A stretch of 64,000 nt of DNA from Melanocharis versteri. Taxonomy: Eukaryota > Chordata > Aves > Passeriformes > Melanocharitidae. Shown here in pieces: positions 1 to 11,570 of the stretch. Below the pieces are notes generated by a model. The model worked only from the letters and a program-made list of their open reading frames with translations. It made no database searches and was not told the origin of the DNA. Both the position numbers and the translations under genes were made by a program. Location of the stretch: contig VZTG01006287.1 in NCBI GenBank assembly GCA_013397845.1, forward strand, positions 186,001 to 250,000, in the 5' to 3' direction. Each line of letters begins with the position of its first letter. Positions within the stretch are counted from its first letter, which is position 1.

Positions 1-738
1 AGCTGTTTGCTGCAGCTGATGAGAGTGCATTTCGATTTTGGGGACTGACTCACACTCTTTACCTTAGCTCGTCTATGGTAAATCAGTTATACTGGTATTT
101 TGCTGCACGAGAAAAGATATACGAGCCTTAGATCATTCAGTACGTAGAGCCCTCTAGAGATGTACTTGGTTTTATAACTCTATTGCCAATACCAATACTA
201 TTGCTTCCACAGTTGTGGTTATTTTCAGTCAAATACCTCAGCCAGTAACAGCTCTTTGTGGTTTGTTTTGAGTCTGATTTGTTACTTATCAGCTTTAAAG
301 AGGTAATGAAAAGCAAAATAATGACAAAAATATTGAACTTTAACATTCAAAAAAGGCAATAGGAAAAGTGCTTTTTAGGGTGCATGTGTATTTATATAGG
401 TGTGCACATATCTGGGGGAGAGAGAGATGTTTTAAGGTGTGTGGTCAGTAAAGATCTGCCAGGTATGAGCTCTCCGAGGCAGAAGGGCTCTGTGGTGTGC
501 CCTGGGAATGCAAAGCACAGGCTCCTTCAGAGCCATATTCTGTGTATTTATATTTGCATTTGAAAGTTGTAGAAAACTAAAGCCCATCTAACTGTCTGTT
601 CTCACGAAGAGATCTCATCAAACTTCTCTGAAACAGAGATGCCACTTTATCCATCCTGTAAAAAACCACCAGACTGTCTGAAACGCTCTGTGCTTTCCCG
701 AGCCAGGAAATCCCGCTGGGTGCCTGGGGAGCTGCTGC
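1..738. other. Unique flank, no gene seen
   Basis: AT-leaning unique sequence with a short GA run near 418-427. No frame longer than about 70 codons and no recognisable repeat or exon. The last 100 bases become GC-rich on approach to the minisatellite. Confidence 0.6.
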
Positions 739-1435
739 GGGCAGGGCCGGGCCCCCGGGGCAGGGCAGGGCAGGGCAGGGCCGGGTCACTCGGGGCAGGG
801 CAGGGCCGGGTCCCCCGGGGCAGGGCCGGGTCCCTCGGGGCAGGGCAGGGTCCCCCGGGGCAGGGCCGGGCCCCCGGGGCAGGGCAGGGTCCCTCGGGGC
901 AGGGCCGGGTCCCTTGGGCAGGGCCGGGTCCCCCGGGGCAGGGCCGGGTTCCTCGGGCAGGGNAGGGCCGATCCCCCGGGGCAGGGCAGGGCAGGGCAGG
1001 GCAGGGCCGGGTCCCCCGGGGCAGGGCCGGGTCCCCAGGGCAGGGCAGGGCCCCTCGGGCAGGGCCGGGTCCCCCGGGGCAGGGCCGATCCCCCGGGGCA
1101 GGGCAGGGCAGGGCAGGGCAGGGCCGGGTCCCCCGGGGCAGGGCCGGGTCCCCAGGGCAGGGCAGGGCCCCTCGGGCAGGGCCGGGTCCCCCGGGGCAGG
1201 GCCGATCCCCCGGGGCAGGGCAGGGCAGGGCAGGGCAGGGCCGGGTCCCCCGGGGCAGGGCCGGGTCCCCAGGGCAGGGCAGGGCCCCTCGGGCAGGGCC
1301 GGGTCCCCCGGGGCAGGGCCGATCCCCCGGGGCAGGGCAGGGCAGGGCAGGGCAGGGCCGGGTCCCCCGGGGCAGGGCCGGGTCCCCAGGGCAGGGCAGG
1401 GTCCCTCGGGGCAGGGCCGGTCCCCAGGGCAGGGC
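739..1435. repeat. GC-rich minisatellite with 117-bp higher-order repeat
   Basis: About 700 bases made almost entirely of G and C, built from variants of a roughly 20-base core (GGGGCAGGGCCGGGTCCCCC) and a 5-base GGGCA step. The left part (739-966) is irregular. From 967 a longer unit repeats with an exact 117-base period, starting at 967, 1084, 1201 and 1318. By eye the first three units are identical; the fourth matches for about 85 bases and then diverges near 1403. Because 117 is 39 codons and the unit lacks stops in several frames, long frames appear on both strands, rich in Gly/Arg/Pro/Ala; I do not read them as genes. G runs are dense enough for quadruplex formation, and CCCCCGGGG palindromes recur. 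An undetermined base at 963 suggests imperfect assembly, so copy number is uncertain. Confidence 0.95.
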
Positions 1436-2837
1436 TTGCTGCCCGCTGTTGATTTGTAACAAAACTCTCTCCTGTTAGTGGCTGCCTTATGCTCTGAAGC
1501 CGGGGGGTTATTTCAATGGACGCACACACCTCTAAGTATACTTTGAGCATACTTTTCACAAATTTCTTCTATTAATGAGATTTTCTGTAATTGTATGAAT
1601 TCTTGTTAACCATATAAATAAATGGCTTTTCCCATGAACATTACTATATGTTGATAGACAAAAAGGAGTAATTTCCAGGCACTCATGACGTATGTTAAAA
1701 AAATACTAGTTTTTGAATTGTTGTCTTTCTCTCATCCATTTAATATTTCTGTGTCCTTTTATTTTTTAAAGCAGCAAATAGGAAGAAATTTGACTTGAAA
1801 TTCTGATTTATACATCAACTCCAAGTAGTCTTCTTCAGAACTAGTTAGTCTTGACCTTCTAACCCTGTCTTCATACAGAAATTTATCTAATCATTAACAA
1901 TCCAATTCTCATTTACCAGATCTACCAGGTGCAGAAAAATCTTAAAATGGGCAAGTGACAAGCATGAAAGGAATGATGAGAAAGAAGATGAGGTGTCAGG
2001 TTCATAAGGAAAAAACAAAAGAGGTACAGGGAGAAAAGCAGGTAAGAGTAGCTGTGCTTTATTAGTTGTAGAGGTTTTATTAGCTTTTTCCAGCTCAGAC
2101 ATTGAGTAGCAGGCAGGAGAGGACGTCAGTTGGCCAGGAAAGCTGGCATTAGTCCTGAACCCTCTGGGAAATGCAAGTTCCCCAAGCAGAGGATTAGGAG
2201 CCTCCCATGGCAATTTTGCTGGAAGGAAGATGAATCAGCCCAAACTGGGGCACTGGAGGAAGGGTCCTGCTGGAGCTGGGAGAGGCCAGGGGCTGAAACC
2301 AGAAGGGAGATGTCAGAACCTACAAGATGGCCTCCTTTAAATGTTCCACAAAGGCTTCCTCATGCACTGGTTAAGCCCACAAAAACTGAGACATCGGAGA
2401 GATGTGGATGGCAGGGCAAGAGGAGAGGTCAAGCCAGAACAAAAGGAAACAAAAGGCACCATTTTATCTGCAGGAGAAAAGCAGTGGGATGCTTTCGGTA
2501 CTGAGTGACCTGAACGAAGAATACAATAAGCATTACAAAGTCTGCAGTAAGGAGGCAGAATAATTTCTTCTTTTCAAAATCAAATTCAAGCTGAAGCAGC
2601 CTTAGCAAAAGCCACTTTATATAAATTAACACAATTCTTTCATATATCACAATGACTGGCTGAGCCAGAGGACTTTCATTGTCTGCAGTTTCCTCCCAGC
2701 TGTGGTGCTTTGGCTGCACCGCACACGGGTGCACGCGACAGAACCGCGACAGAGCGGCTCAGCATGAAGACAGGGGCTGGCTGGGATGTTCACCAGTTGC
2801 CTTCTGCCTCCTAAAAGGAAAATGAAGGCCAGGTCAT
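1436..2837. other. Unique sequence, no gene seen
   Basis: AT-rich to about 2100, then balanced composition. It contains short frames only (a plus-strand frame near 2130-2504 and a minus-strand frame near 2429-2734), neither with recognisable protein features. No repeat family recognised. Confidence 0.55.
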
Positions 2838-2970
2838 CTGAGATTGCCTCATTTGGTCAGAGCATGGTGCCAATAACACCAAAGTTGTGGGTTTGATTCT
2901 CATACGGGCCATTCAGAACTGGACTCCATGATCTCTGTGGGTCTCTTCCAACTCTGTGATTCTGGGATCT
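2838..2970 (+). repeat. tRNA-Ile-derived SINE with CR1-type tail (TguSINE1-like)
   Basis: The left part (about 2838-2911) aligns by eye with a tRNA-Ile(AAT): an A-box-like TGCCTCATTTGG, a GGTGCCAATAACACC anticodon arm, a B-box-like GGTTTGATTCT, and a 3' end CGGGCCA. The right part (2912-2970) is the 3' tail of a CR1 LINE: GGACTCCATGATCTCTGTGG followed by GTCTCTTCCAACTCTGTGAT and a partial octamer repeat. This architecture, a tRNA-Ile head joined to a CR1 tail that lets the CR1 machinery copy it, is known from TguSINE1 of zebra finch. The copy has several substitutions in both internal promoter boxes, so it is probably inactive and not recent. It is not a functional tRNA gene. The family name comes from a remembered consensus and needs a database match. 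Confidence 0.8.
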
Positions 2971-3554
2971 AATTAATTTGCACTAGTACAGTATAGATTG
3001 CGAACACTGGATGGAGGTGACTTAAGACATCCTTATTTCTGTGCGATCACTGAGCAACCCTGGATGAGCAGGAGGGCAGCAAAGGTCTGCATTTTTGCAG
3101 CAGCAAAGCCCTGGTGTGCCTGCCCCAGGGTCCACTGCTGTGCTCCCAGCTGGGCTGTGCCACCTGGCGTGCCCAGCCCTGCCGGGACAGGCATCGGCAC
3201 ACTGCAAAGTGGGCTGCAAGGTCAGTGAAATCACAGAACGTGCTACAACTACAAAATTACCTAAGAACCCAAATAACCGAGGAAACTGGAGGAAAACCAG
3301 GAGTGTCACACCTCTGTGCTGCAGAGGTGCATGCTGATGATTCCGAGGCTTTCTTTTGAGCAATAATCCCCATCAACAAGTCCACAGTAGATGGACAATA
3401 GTTAGGACCTATAATGAAAGTAAAACTGTCACCATCTGCATAAAGGGAAAGAAAACACACAGCAACTGAGTCTCACGGGTACTTGAGTATGTCTGGTCTC
3501 TGTGATTGCTTCAGCCAATTAGTTCCTGAGGTGAATAGCCTGTAGGTCATTACA
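2971..3554. other. Unique sequence, no gene seen
   Basis: Lies between the SINE and the old CR1. Three overlapping frames of 76-113 codons on both strands cover 2998-3363; mutual overlap and lack of any family resemblance argue against coding. Some of this may be older, unrecognised CR1 sequence. Confidence 0.5.
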
Positions 3555-4660
3555 CAGAACTAGTCAGGGGCATCACTAGGAATTCACCTTGGAGAAGTCA
3601 TGGAGAGGCACAGAACAACTGGAAAGTGACAGTGCTTGTGCTGAACATGGGGGAGGATGGCAGAGTGAGGAATGAAAAGGCAGTCGAGAATGCTGAAACA
3701 AATAAACAAGTGATTTGTAAGGCCAGGGAGGACATGAAGGAGATGAACAGCACTGAGCATGAATCTGTCATGTAAAAATAATGTCAAAACAATATCATTT
3801 CATTTTGCAACAAGGTAGCAGATCTTGTGGTGAAGGGAGAAGGGCGAATGTCATACTTAACCTACTAAGTCTGTGACACTGTTTCTCCTATTTTTATATA
3901 AGCTATGGATACACAATGTAGATTAAACTTCTGTAGGAGGATGCAAGAAAGACAGGGTGACTTAAGCCGGGGAGGAGTTATTGATTGTTTACTGTTCAAA
4001 ATGGAAGGATGCACAAAACAAAGGTATTGCCTGGGGATTTGTCCTGAGCCAGCTCTGTTCGATGCCACATCACTGTGACCTGGAAGGTAGGATATAGAGT
4101 ATTCTCAGTACGTTTGCAAATGACCCCCAGCCAGAAGGGACTGCAAATGTGTGGGAGGACAGCATCAGAATTGCAAATGGTCCCAACAAGCTGGGGAACC
4201 AGCACAAACAAAGGGTGCATTTCAATAAGAGCCTGCAAAAATACTCCACTGCAGAAATACAAGATAGAGGAAAATTGGTTAGTTGGAAGTTCTTTAGGAA
4301 AGGATCTAAGAATTATAGTAAATTATACTGAGTGGCAATCAAGAATGCCACAATTTTGAAAGAGACAGGCATGCATAAATAAAGGGATAGTCTGCAAGTT
4401 GTGCAGTTTGTTGGGAAAGCTTAGCGGTGTGGGGCACTGTCCTTCAGCAGGGACCTGGACCCCTTGGTAAGGGTCTGAAGGAGAGCAGTGGGAAAGGTCA
4501 AAGCCTAGAAAACAGGACTCCATGGAGCTGTGAATGAGTATTTTTATTTAGCCTAATGCTAAATAAAAGCTAGCTAGCTAGCTCTGGTGAAAAGACACAA
4601 GGAATCAAATGTTTTCTTTGTCCACAGCTGACAGAATAGGAAACAGTGTGGAACTCAACA
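3555..4660 (+). repeat. Ancient, degraded CR1 LINE fragment (reverse transcriptase region to near 3' end)
   Basis: On the plus strand the DNA follows the CR1 ORF2 order seen in turtles and birds, with many indels and stops. Landmarks are CATGAATCTGTCATG (about 3758), TCTGTGACACTGTTTCTCC (about 3870, the region before the catalytic motif), GGGGATTTGTCCTGAGCCAG (about 4034), GTTTGCAAATGAC (about 4111), GAGGACAGCATCAGAATTGC (about 4154), AAAGGATCTAAGAATTATAG (about 4299) and GGGTCTGAAGGAGAGCAGTG (about 4469). A last match near 4605-4650 resembles the block before the 3' untranslated region. No frame stays open across it, so it is a long-dead copy, 5' truncated as usual for CR1. Ends are approximate. 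Identification rests on remembered CR1 sequence. Confidence 0.75.
4569..4583. repeat. Short GCTA tetranucleotide run
   Basis: About four tandem copies of GCTA inside the degraded CR1. It is a self-complementary unit and likely arose by slippage after the element died. Confidence 0.7.
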
Positions 4661-7600
4661 TCCTCAGTCCTGCACAAGAAGAGGCAGCAGAGCCAGTTTG
4701 TACAGACACTGCAGATGAGGGGTTTTATCAGAGGAAAGAAAATTCAAACCCACAGGAATAATGTGAAACCAGGTTAGCATGGGCTCACACAGGTACTTCA
4801 ATAATCAATCCTATGATGAGAAAGGCATAGTCAAGATCAACATACAATGATCGAGGAGTGCTAACCACTGAATACTTGAGCTCAAGGTGTGTCAGTCAAT
4901 CAAGGTGAAAAAAAAAAAATGTCAAACAAATCCTACTTCAAGGATAAAAAACCTACATGATTTGTATGTTCAGGTGATTGCAATATTATAAGAGAGGTCA
5001 TCACATTGAATATTCATAGATTGCCTTAGGCAATACCTTAAAATGATCAGAGAAATCTCTGGCTGCCCAGCAATATAATTTTATTTGTTCCTAATTGAAA
5101 TTTAGGATCAAACAAGGTTGTGTAATTGTCCTTAAAATGCTCCCTTCCTGGACACTTATCCTGTTCAACCTCACCTCTGACTGTCTAGCCATGTTTCTTG
5201 GGCGCTGCTTTTGTGTTAGCTGCACAAAGCCGACTCCAAAACCTCCATTAGGAAGCTCCGTAAAGCACAGGCAGTGGCAAGGAGCCCTTCATCACCATCC
5301 CAACCCGCCCAACTCCCGTAACCCACTTTGAGGGCCATGACTCTTCAGCTGAAGCACACCAGCACAGCACTGCAGCCACCAGGACCCCCTCTGGATCCAG
5401 CAGAGTGCGAGGCCTGTGGCCACAGCAGCCTGCTGGGATCCAGCTCCGGCACCGCCGCTCTGGAGCGGGACATCGAGAGACAACCATGACACAACTCATT
5501 TACAGCAACCCCCCCTTCTGCCTGGTTCACAACCACCCTGCTTGTCATGGCTTACTGCTGTGATGACAATATCCGTCCTGACAAACTCCCACATCTCATT
5601 CTGACAGTATGCACAGCACTGTAAAATTAATGAATTAGCAGGAGGAGAACGCTACTCATTTCAAAGAAGACTTCTGGAGCAATATAAAGCTGCAGGAAAC
5701 CTGTCTGATTTGTCTTTTGGCAAGTTCTGCTCCTAGCTTTAAATTAACACCGCAAGTGTTCTCAACCAATTCTCTACAGGAACTAGTCGAGTGAACCTGA
5801 GCACACCTGTAATTGCACATTGGAGTTACACAGACCTCAGTACTCTGTATTGGAACAAATTAGGTTTATTTTTAGGTTTTTGTCTTCACCTGAATCCAAA
5901 GCTACAGCTACAGCTTTGTAATGTTAAACTCACAAAGGTCAAAATCATAAGAAAATTATTGCAGCAGCTGTTTTGAAGTGAAACATGCATTTTACAGAGA
6001 TCTGCTGGAAATGTTTTGTTCTGCTTCTCTATTCTTTCATAATTCTCTGTTCAAAGAGACTCTTTTGACATTGGCATTGTACTCTGCAAGTGCTGGCTAG
6101 GAACAACTTCTCCAGCTTACACAAGGTCTTTAAAACTACATTTTTTCTTAGTATTGTAGTCATCCCTCCCATGTCAACTTTGCAGTGATTGAGAAAGGCT
6201 AATTGGGGTTTTTTGGGCTTACCTTACATCTGGAGTGTAATAGTGTGGATCTATTTGTTTTGTCAGATTAGGGTGGTGTAAGAGCTAAGGAAATTTTTAC
6301 GTTACTACGGCTTCTGTATTCAAGTTAAGATATGATGAAGAGGAGGAAACTTAAAAATGTGGAAAAGTTTTGTGGAAATTTGAGAACTTTCAAAACTATA
6401 TATAAACTATGTAACCTTTTAGAACCATATAAGGCATCCCAAATGCTTGCTACTGTTGCCAAGAGCATTCTGGAAGTCAAAGTCAACAAAAGCTCTTACC
6501 CCAAGTCAAAACCTCTAGAATATGTCAGATCTTACAGTCAGCTCTAATTAAGAGTATTTTGGTGACAGGATTTAATTCCTCCTAATCTTGGTAGCATAGT
6601 ACCTATGTTTTCTCTCAGCTTTTCTTTATCGGTCAGACTTTGCAGTTTCCCCTGCCAGGTCCATGGTCCCCATTCCCAGACCCTGCTGTCCTTTGTGGTA
6701 CTCTTCTGGAGGCTGGCATTCCCCAGAGACACCCAGAGCAGCCTTCAGATGTTTTTACTCCCCCTGAAAGACTGACCCAGTGCCAGAGCAGCAGAAAGTC
6801 AGGCAGTCCTGCAGAGTTTTCAGCAAGCTCAGCTGGAGTGGGATCAGGAGACCAAAGTAGCAGGTGCCAAGACCCTTCACATCTCCAGCATGTGGGGATT
6901 ATGGGTTTAATTTGGGTTAGATTGATCTTAATCTTTCTCAGGGAATCAAAACTTTCTGAAGAGAAAAAGCATTAGGTCTACTCTGAAATAATCTTCTGGT
7001 CCACGGTGCAGTTCAGACCCCAGTGTCCTGTGAAACACTAGGCAGCATCAGATGGTCAGCATCAAATCAAGCCACTGCCCTGCCTAAACCTCTGTGTCAA
7101 AGGCTGACCTTCCTCACTCCTCTGTCCCAAATCATTGGAAAATTTCTTAAGGTAACTAGGCAGGAATGTTGCAGATGCCTTGAAAGTCAGGGTATCATGC
7201 AAATCTAACAGTCTCGTTATGAAGTGCCTTAATTATGCCCCACCATCTCCATTACATAGGTCTAATTCCCATTTGAAGTGCATTCAGCTCCCAGCACAAC
7301 CATGACGTTTGACTACCACAGTATTTTTAGGAAAGAGTAGCATTGCTGACTCACTGAAGTCTTCCTGAGCTATTTTGGCCATGTTTGATTAAAGCAGCAG
7401 TGCAAATTTCCCTTCTCTGTGCACTACAAACTTTGTCTGCTTCCACTTAGTTACAAAGCTGAGATCTAAAAAAGGCAAAGTCCCCAAGGCTGACACAAAG
7501 AAACACCCTGACTTATAAACTCAAGGTATGAAGAAGTAAATTTCCAGCATAGTGAGCTACCCACGTAGCTGCAGTTATTATGTGTTAAAACTCCCTGTAC

Positions 7601-9777
7601 ATCATGCAGAAAATTTGCCCCTAAGCATTTCTAAAATTTTTTTCCCCATCTTACAAACTGCCAGAATACTAAAGTGATTTTTAGGAAATTGCTTTCACTG
7701 GTAAAAATTCACTATCTGATATCAAAACATAAGCCTGAAACACAAAGGCCAGATCCAGCCCTCTAATTCAGAGCAGGTAGGGATTTTCTGACAAAACATG
7801 TTCTGTAGGAAAATATCAATTAATCAACTTTGCCCCCAAAAGGAGACTTCATCTATTTCATTAAAACGTTCCCTGAAAAGTGTCTGACTGCCAGCATGGA
7901 CAAAGCAGGCCCCTTTCCTGCCTAACTCCCAGTAGAAATCAGGACAGAAGATGCGGGGCACCTGGCTGGGACTCTCCTTGCCAGGAACCCTTCAGCCTCC
8001 CATTTTCCCATGTGTGCTGTTTATGGAATCATTAACTATTTCATGGCCCAGTGGTTCTGCCACCCTTGGAAGAGCAGCAAATTAGAAGGATATCTCCTCT
8101 CCAGCCCTAATTACAAACCATCAGGACTGGATGCTTAATTCTGGTGTCCTGGCGTACAGCTCAGTCCTAACATTCTGAGTTAACCCACTGAAATTACTGT
8201 AACGCACTGAGAACTTTGGCTAAGTACAGGGGGGAGCTTTGGACTATGGCAAGTTATTTAAGGATAGTAAATAGTAGGGATTTGTCATTTCCTCTGCAGG
8301 ACGTGAGAAAGGCTATCTGCCAATCTGCCCCACTCGCAGCGCTATCAGCATCCCACTCCCTTCACAGACTTTGGCCAATACATCACAGACTGATGCTCGT
8401 GGCTGAAATTCATTAGAAGAGATATGTCTGGGTTACTGCTTCTGCAGAAATGAGATTTTCTCATGGAAACTGTGAGCTGATAAAAATTCTCTTTGTAAAT
8501 ATCAAGGTTGCTTGAAATTTTTCCTTCTCATTTTCCTTTATAAATGTGTTGGAGGATTTTTGTGAAGGATGTGCAAGGAACAGACCACAGAACAAGGAAT
8601 GGCAAAAATGTGGGGGTTTTTTCTCCTGAAGCAGTCCGCTTTTTATGGAAATGTTGAAAACATTTTAATTTTCTCCAGTTCTGAACTAAAAATATTTATT
8701 TTTGCATCTTCTAAGGCTTCTACAAGAAATAAAAATTTTTCTTCCAAAAAATAATCATTTTACCAAAGCAGACTAGTGTTTCCCAAAGGAATGAATAGCA
8801 GCCTGGTACTCACAGCTGCGCCTTTCAGCCCTGCTCAGCATATTCTGCACATCAAAAAGAGAGAAAGATGTGTAAAACTATTGATCACTGCTGCTTGAAT
8901 GCACTGAAATTCTTAATTTAACAAAGCACAAGCCCAACACCGGAAATTTCTGTATGTTCTCAAGACAAGCACATTACGAGCATGGCTAGTGTGGAATTGC
9001 TCACGGTGCCCCACGTTTAGTTATTTTCCCCAGAAACACAACCTGCCTCAGTCCTGTTGCAGGTTATAATGAGGGCATCCAAACAGGCTGTCAATTAATG
9101 TTCAGCTGGGAAGATTTTTATTATGTCCATAAAGAATTATGCTGTGGCCACTGCACTCACACACTGAATCAAAGGGGAATGATATACAGTCAGAGCAAGC
9201 CTGAAATGCTGCCTTGCTAGTAATCTAGCCACATTATTTTAATTCTCTCTAATTCTCTGTGCTTGTGGAAATCCCACAAGAGAAAATCTAAATAAATGAA
9301 TCATAATTATAAATGTTGTTTATGTAATTGGTAAATGGTGCAGAGATAAGTGAGCATTGCTTATTCCTACACAAACACAAATTAAATCTGGACACTGCAC
9401 CAAAGATGTGCCCTATAGCACTCCAAATTTAACAAGATTCAAAGACAAAAAGCTCAGCCCACTACTGTGATTCGTCTCTCTTTCCGTCTTGCCAAACCTT
9501 CATATCTAAGCACGCCCATACACCATAGGTCCCCAACTGGAATTATGGATCAGATATTTTTAAGAAAACAGAAGAAGCACATTTTTCATATCCCAAGTGC
9601 AAAACGAAAGGCCAAGATAATCCGTCAGCAAACTAACCCCTTATCAGGATCATAGGCAGTCCCATTACTGCTATGACAGCTAGCTCAGCTGCCAGCCAAA
9701 TGCCTGGAAAAGGCCAGCCAAAAATCCATCAGTAAAACCTCGTTCATCACTGCTAAAGGAAAAGCCAGCGCTGCCAT
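4661..9777. other. Long unique stretch, no gene seen
   Basis: About 5 kb of AT-leaning unique DNA. The longest plausible frames are around 110 codons (6640-6975, plus strand) and carry no recognisable domain. A short A run lies at 4908-4919. Positions 9230-9400 hold an unusually AT-rich block with TAATT-type homeodomain cores, listed as a possible conserved noncoding element in the findings. No RNA gene or repeat family recognised. Confidence 0.5.
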
Positions 9778-9945
9778 GCGAGGCTGGCACGGGCAGGGCT
9801 GGCCGGCCCCTCTCCGCCGAGGTCTGCGGCACAGGGCAGCCCGCGGGGCTCGGCAGCGGCTGGACACAGCCACGCTGCCGCTCGAAACAAAGCCTGTTAA
9901 AGCAGAAATAACAGCGCAGGGCACGGCGATTCGCAAAGCTCAGAG
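9778..9945. promoter_or_regulatory. Small CpG-rich patch
   Basis: A sharp local rise in GC with about 17 CpG dinucleotides in roughly 155 bases, against a CpG-poor background. It ends with GAG|GTGAGC at 9943-9951, which fits a plus-strand splice donor. It could be a small CpG island, a decayed one, or simply a GC-rich insertion. Two overlapping minus-strand frames (9680-9994 and 9685-9936) show no recognisable protein. Confidence 0.35.
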
Positions 9946-11516
9946 GTGAGCCTATGTCCTGAGTCACTCGGAGCCTCCTCCAGTGAGGAGCCACAATGCA
10001 TTCATTTCAATATTTTACCAAATGAACTTTAGAAGTTCAGAAGATGGATTTTTTAGGTGGAGAAAAGAAGACTACAAATAGGCTTTTGAGCACATCCTAG
10101 CTTTTTTTTTTTTTTTTTACAACTCTGTATTCCAAGGAAGCACAGTGCATCTGTACCTTTCTCTAAAAACATCTTTTTTAGGCACTCCAGTGCCGGTGGA
10201 GGCGCTGGATTGACAGCTCCGGAGATTCATTTTGCTGTTTACCTCCTGAACAGGCACAACGCAGGCAGCACAAACTTTGCTGAGCCTGCCCGACCAATGT
10301 GCCTTTGGCACCTACTAAAAAATTCAACACCCTCCGAGAGATGGTGGGCAGTGCAGGGGGAAGCAGGCTGGGTGCTCAGCTGGCAGCTGCCCCTCGCCCC
10401 CGGCCCTGGCAGTGCTGCCCTCCTCCCGCCCCGCACTGAACGCGCCCTCCAGGGCGCATCCCGGGGCTGAGCAGGACAGAAGCACCCAACAGACATGCAA
10501 ATTCAGAGTTCTTCATTTTCAGCAAGAACCCACATCGAGCCTCTTAAAACTGGTGCCAGGCAATTTGCCTGAGGGATCTCAGACACAGCAGATTCTCAGA
10601 GGTGCTGCTCCTTGTTCCAGCAGCAGCCTGGCAGTCGCTACAGAAGCACGGCAGAGATGCAGGAGCCACAGAGCAGGAGATGGAAGTCTGCTGTTTAAAT
10701 ATCTTCTGTACACTGTGTAAGCAGATTCAAGCTCATCTTCCTCAAATTGCTTTACTAACCACATTAACCTCTGGGACTCCCCTTTGTTTCCTGGGATGAG
10801 TGAGTAATAACTCAGGGATACAGCAGTAATGACTGAGCTCACTTTCCAGCGAGTACTGTACGAGACGACATGGGAAGCTGTGGTTTCCAGAAATGATGTA
10901 TTGGTAGTGCTGCATCTGAAATAACCCAGTAATTGCTTAATGCTTTATATTTACATAGGCTGTACATTATGTTTGCTCTGAGAGAAGGAAGGAAAACTAA
11001 GCGGGAAAGGAGTTTGCAATAAACCTACAGTAAGCAATAAAGAGCTATAAATGGTAATCTGTCAATAGCATCAGCTTCATGAAGGGCTTGATTTAGGAAA
11101 AGAGGAGCATTATCAGCTCCCAACAGATCTAAACCAGCTCAAACTGATGTAATACCAAGCAGGACTGAGTCCTTCCTGAAGGATGAGCTATTAAATGTAA
11201 ACATAAATAAAATCTTATTTGAAAGATCATATTCACTATTAACAAGGGGAAAGATGATCTTCCAGATAAGGCACTGGTGTGTTGGGACTCTGCAGTGAGC
11301 TCCACCTCTGCCACAGATTCCTTGCTTCATCCTGAGTGACCTCCTCAACCTCCCTGTTCCTCTCATCTCTACCCTCACAATAGGGATCATTCCTCTCCTT
11401 CCCTCCCTGTACTGGGCTGTGCCATCTTTCTGTGAGCATGTACAGTTCCCATGTAAAAGGAGGTGCCCCAGGCCAGCTGTAAAATAAACAATGTTTGTAA
11501 TGTTATTTTTCAAGCT
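9946..11516. other. Unique sequence, no gene seen
   Basis: Contains a 17-base T run (10102-10118), a GC-rich patch around 10370-10470, and unique AT-leaning DNA. No exon or repeat family recognised. Frames of up to 124 codons (11139-11513, minus strand) are chance-like. Confidence 0.5.
10102..10118. repeat. 17-base poly(T) tract
   Basis: An uninterrupted run of T. Read on the minus strand it would be a poly(A), but there is no polyadenylation hexamer next to it and no recognisable retroposed sequence, so I treat it as a simple repeat. Confidence 0.8.
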
Positions 11517-11570
11517 TGCTTTCTTCCTTTCTTCCTTTCTTCCTTTCTTCCATTCTTCCTTTCTTTCTGT
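11517..11570. repeat. Pyrimidine tract, CTTT/CCTT repeats
   Basis: About 54 bases of almost pure C/T, made of TTCC and TTTC tetramers. This explains the Phe/Leu/Ser-rich short frame that crosses it. A likely length-variable microsatellite. Confidence 0.9.

Noticed and set aside
639..1559. Overlapping frames of 181-279 codons on both strands
   Set aside because: They lie on the GC minisatellite, are open because the 117-bp unit has no stops in several frames, and encode only Gly/Arg/Pro/Ala repeats on both strands.
2838..2911. A tRNA-Ile gene
   Set aside because: Changes in both internal promoter boxes, an eroded acceptor stem and a CR1-type tail show it is the head of a SINE.
10102..10118. 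Poly(A) tail of a minus-strand processed pseudogene
   Set aside because: No polyadenylation signal beside it, no target-site duplication seen, and no recognisable retroposed gene.
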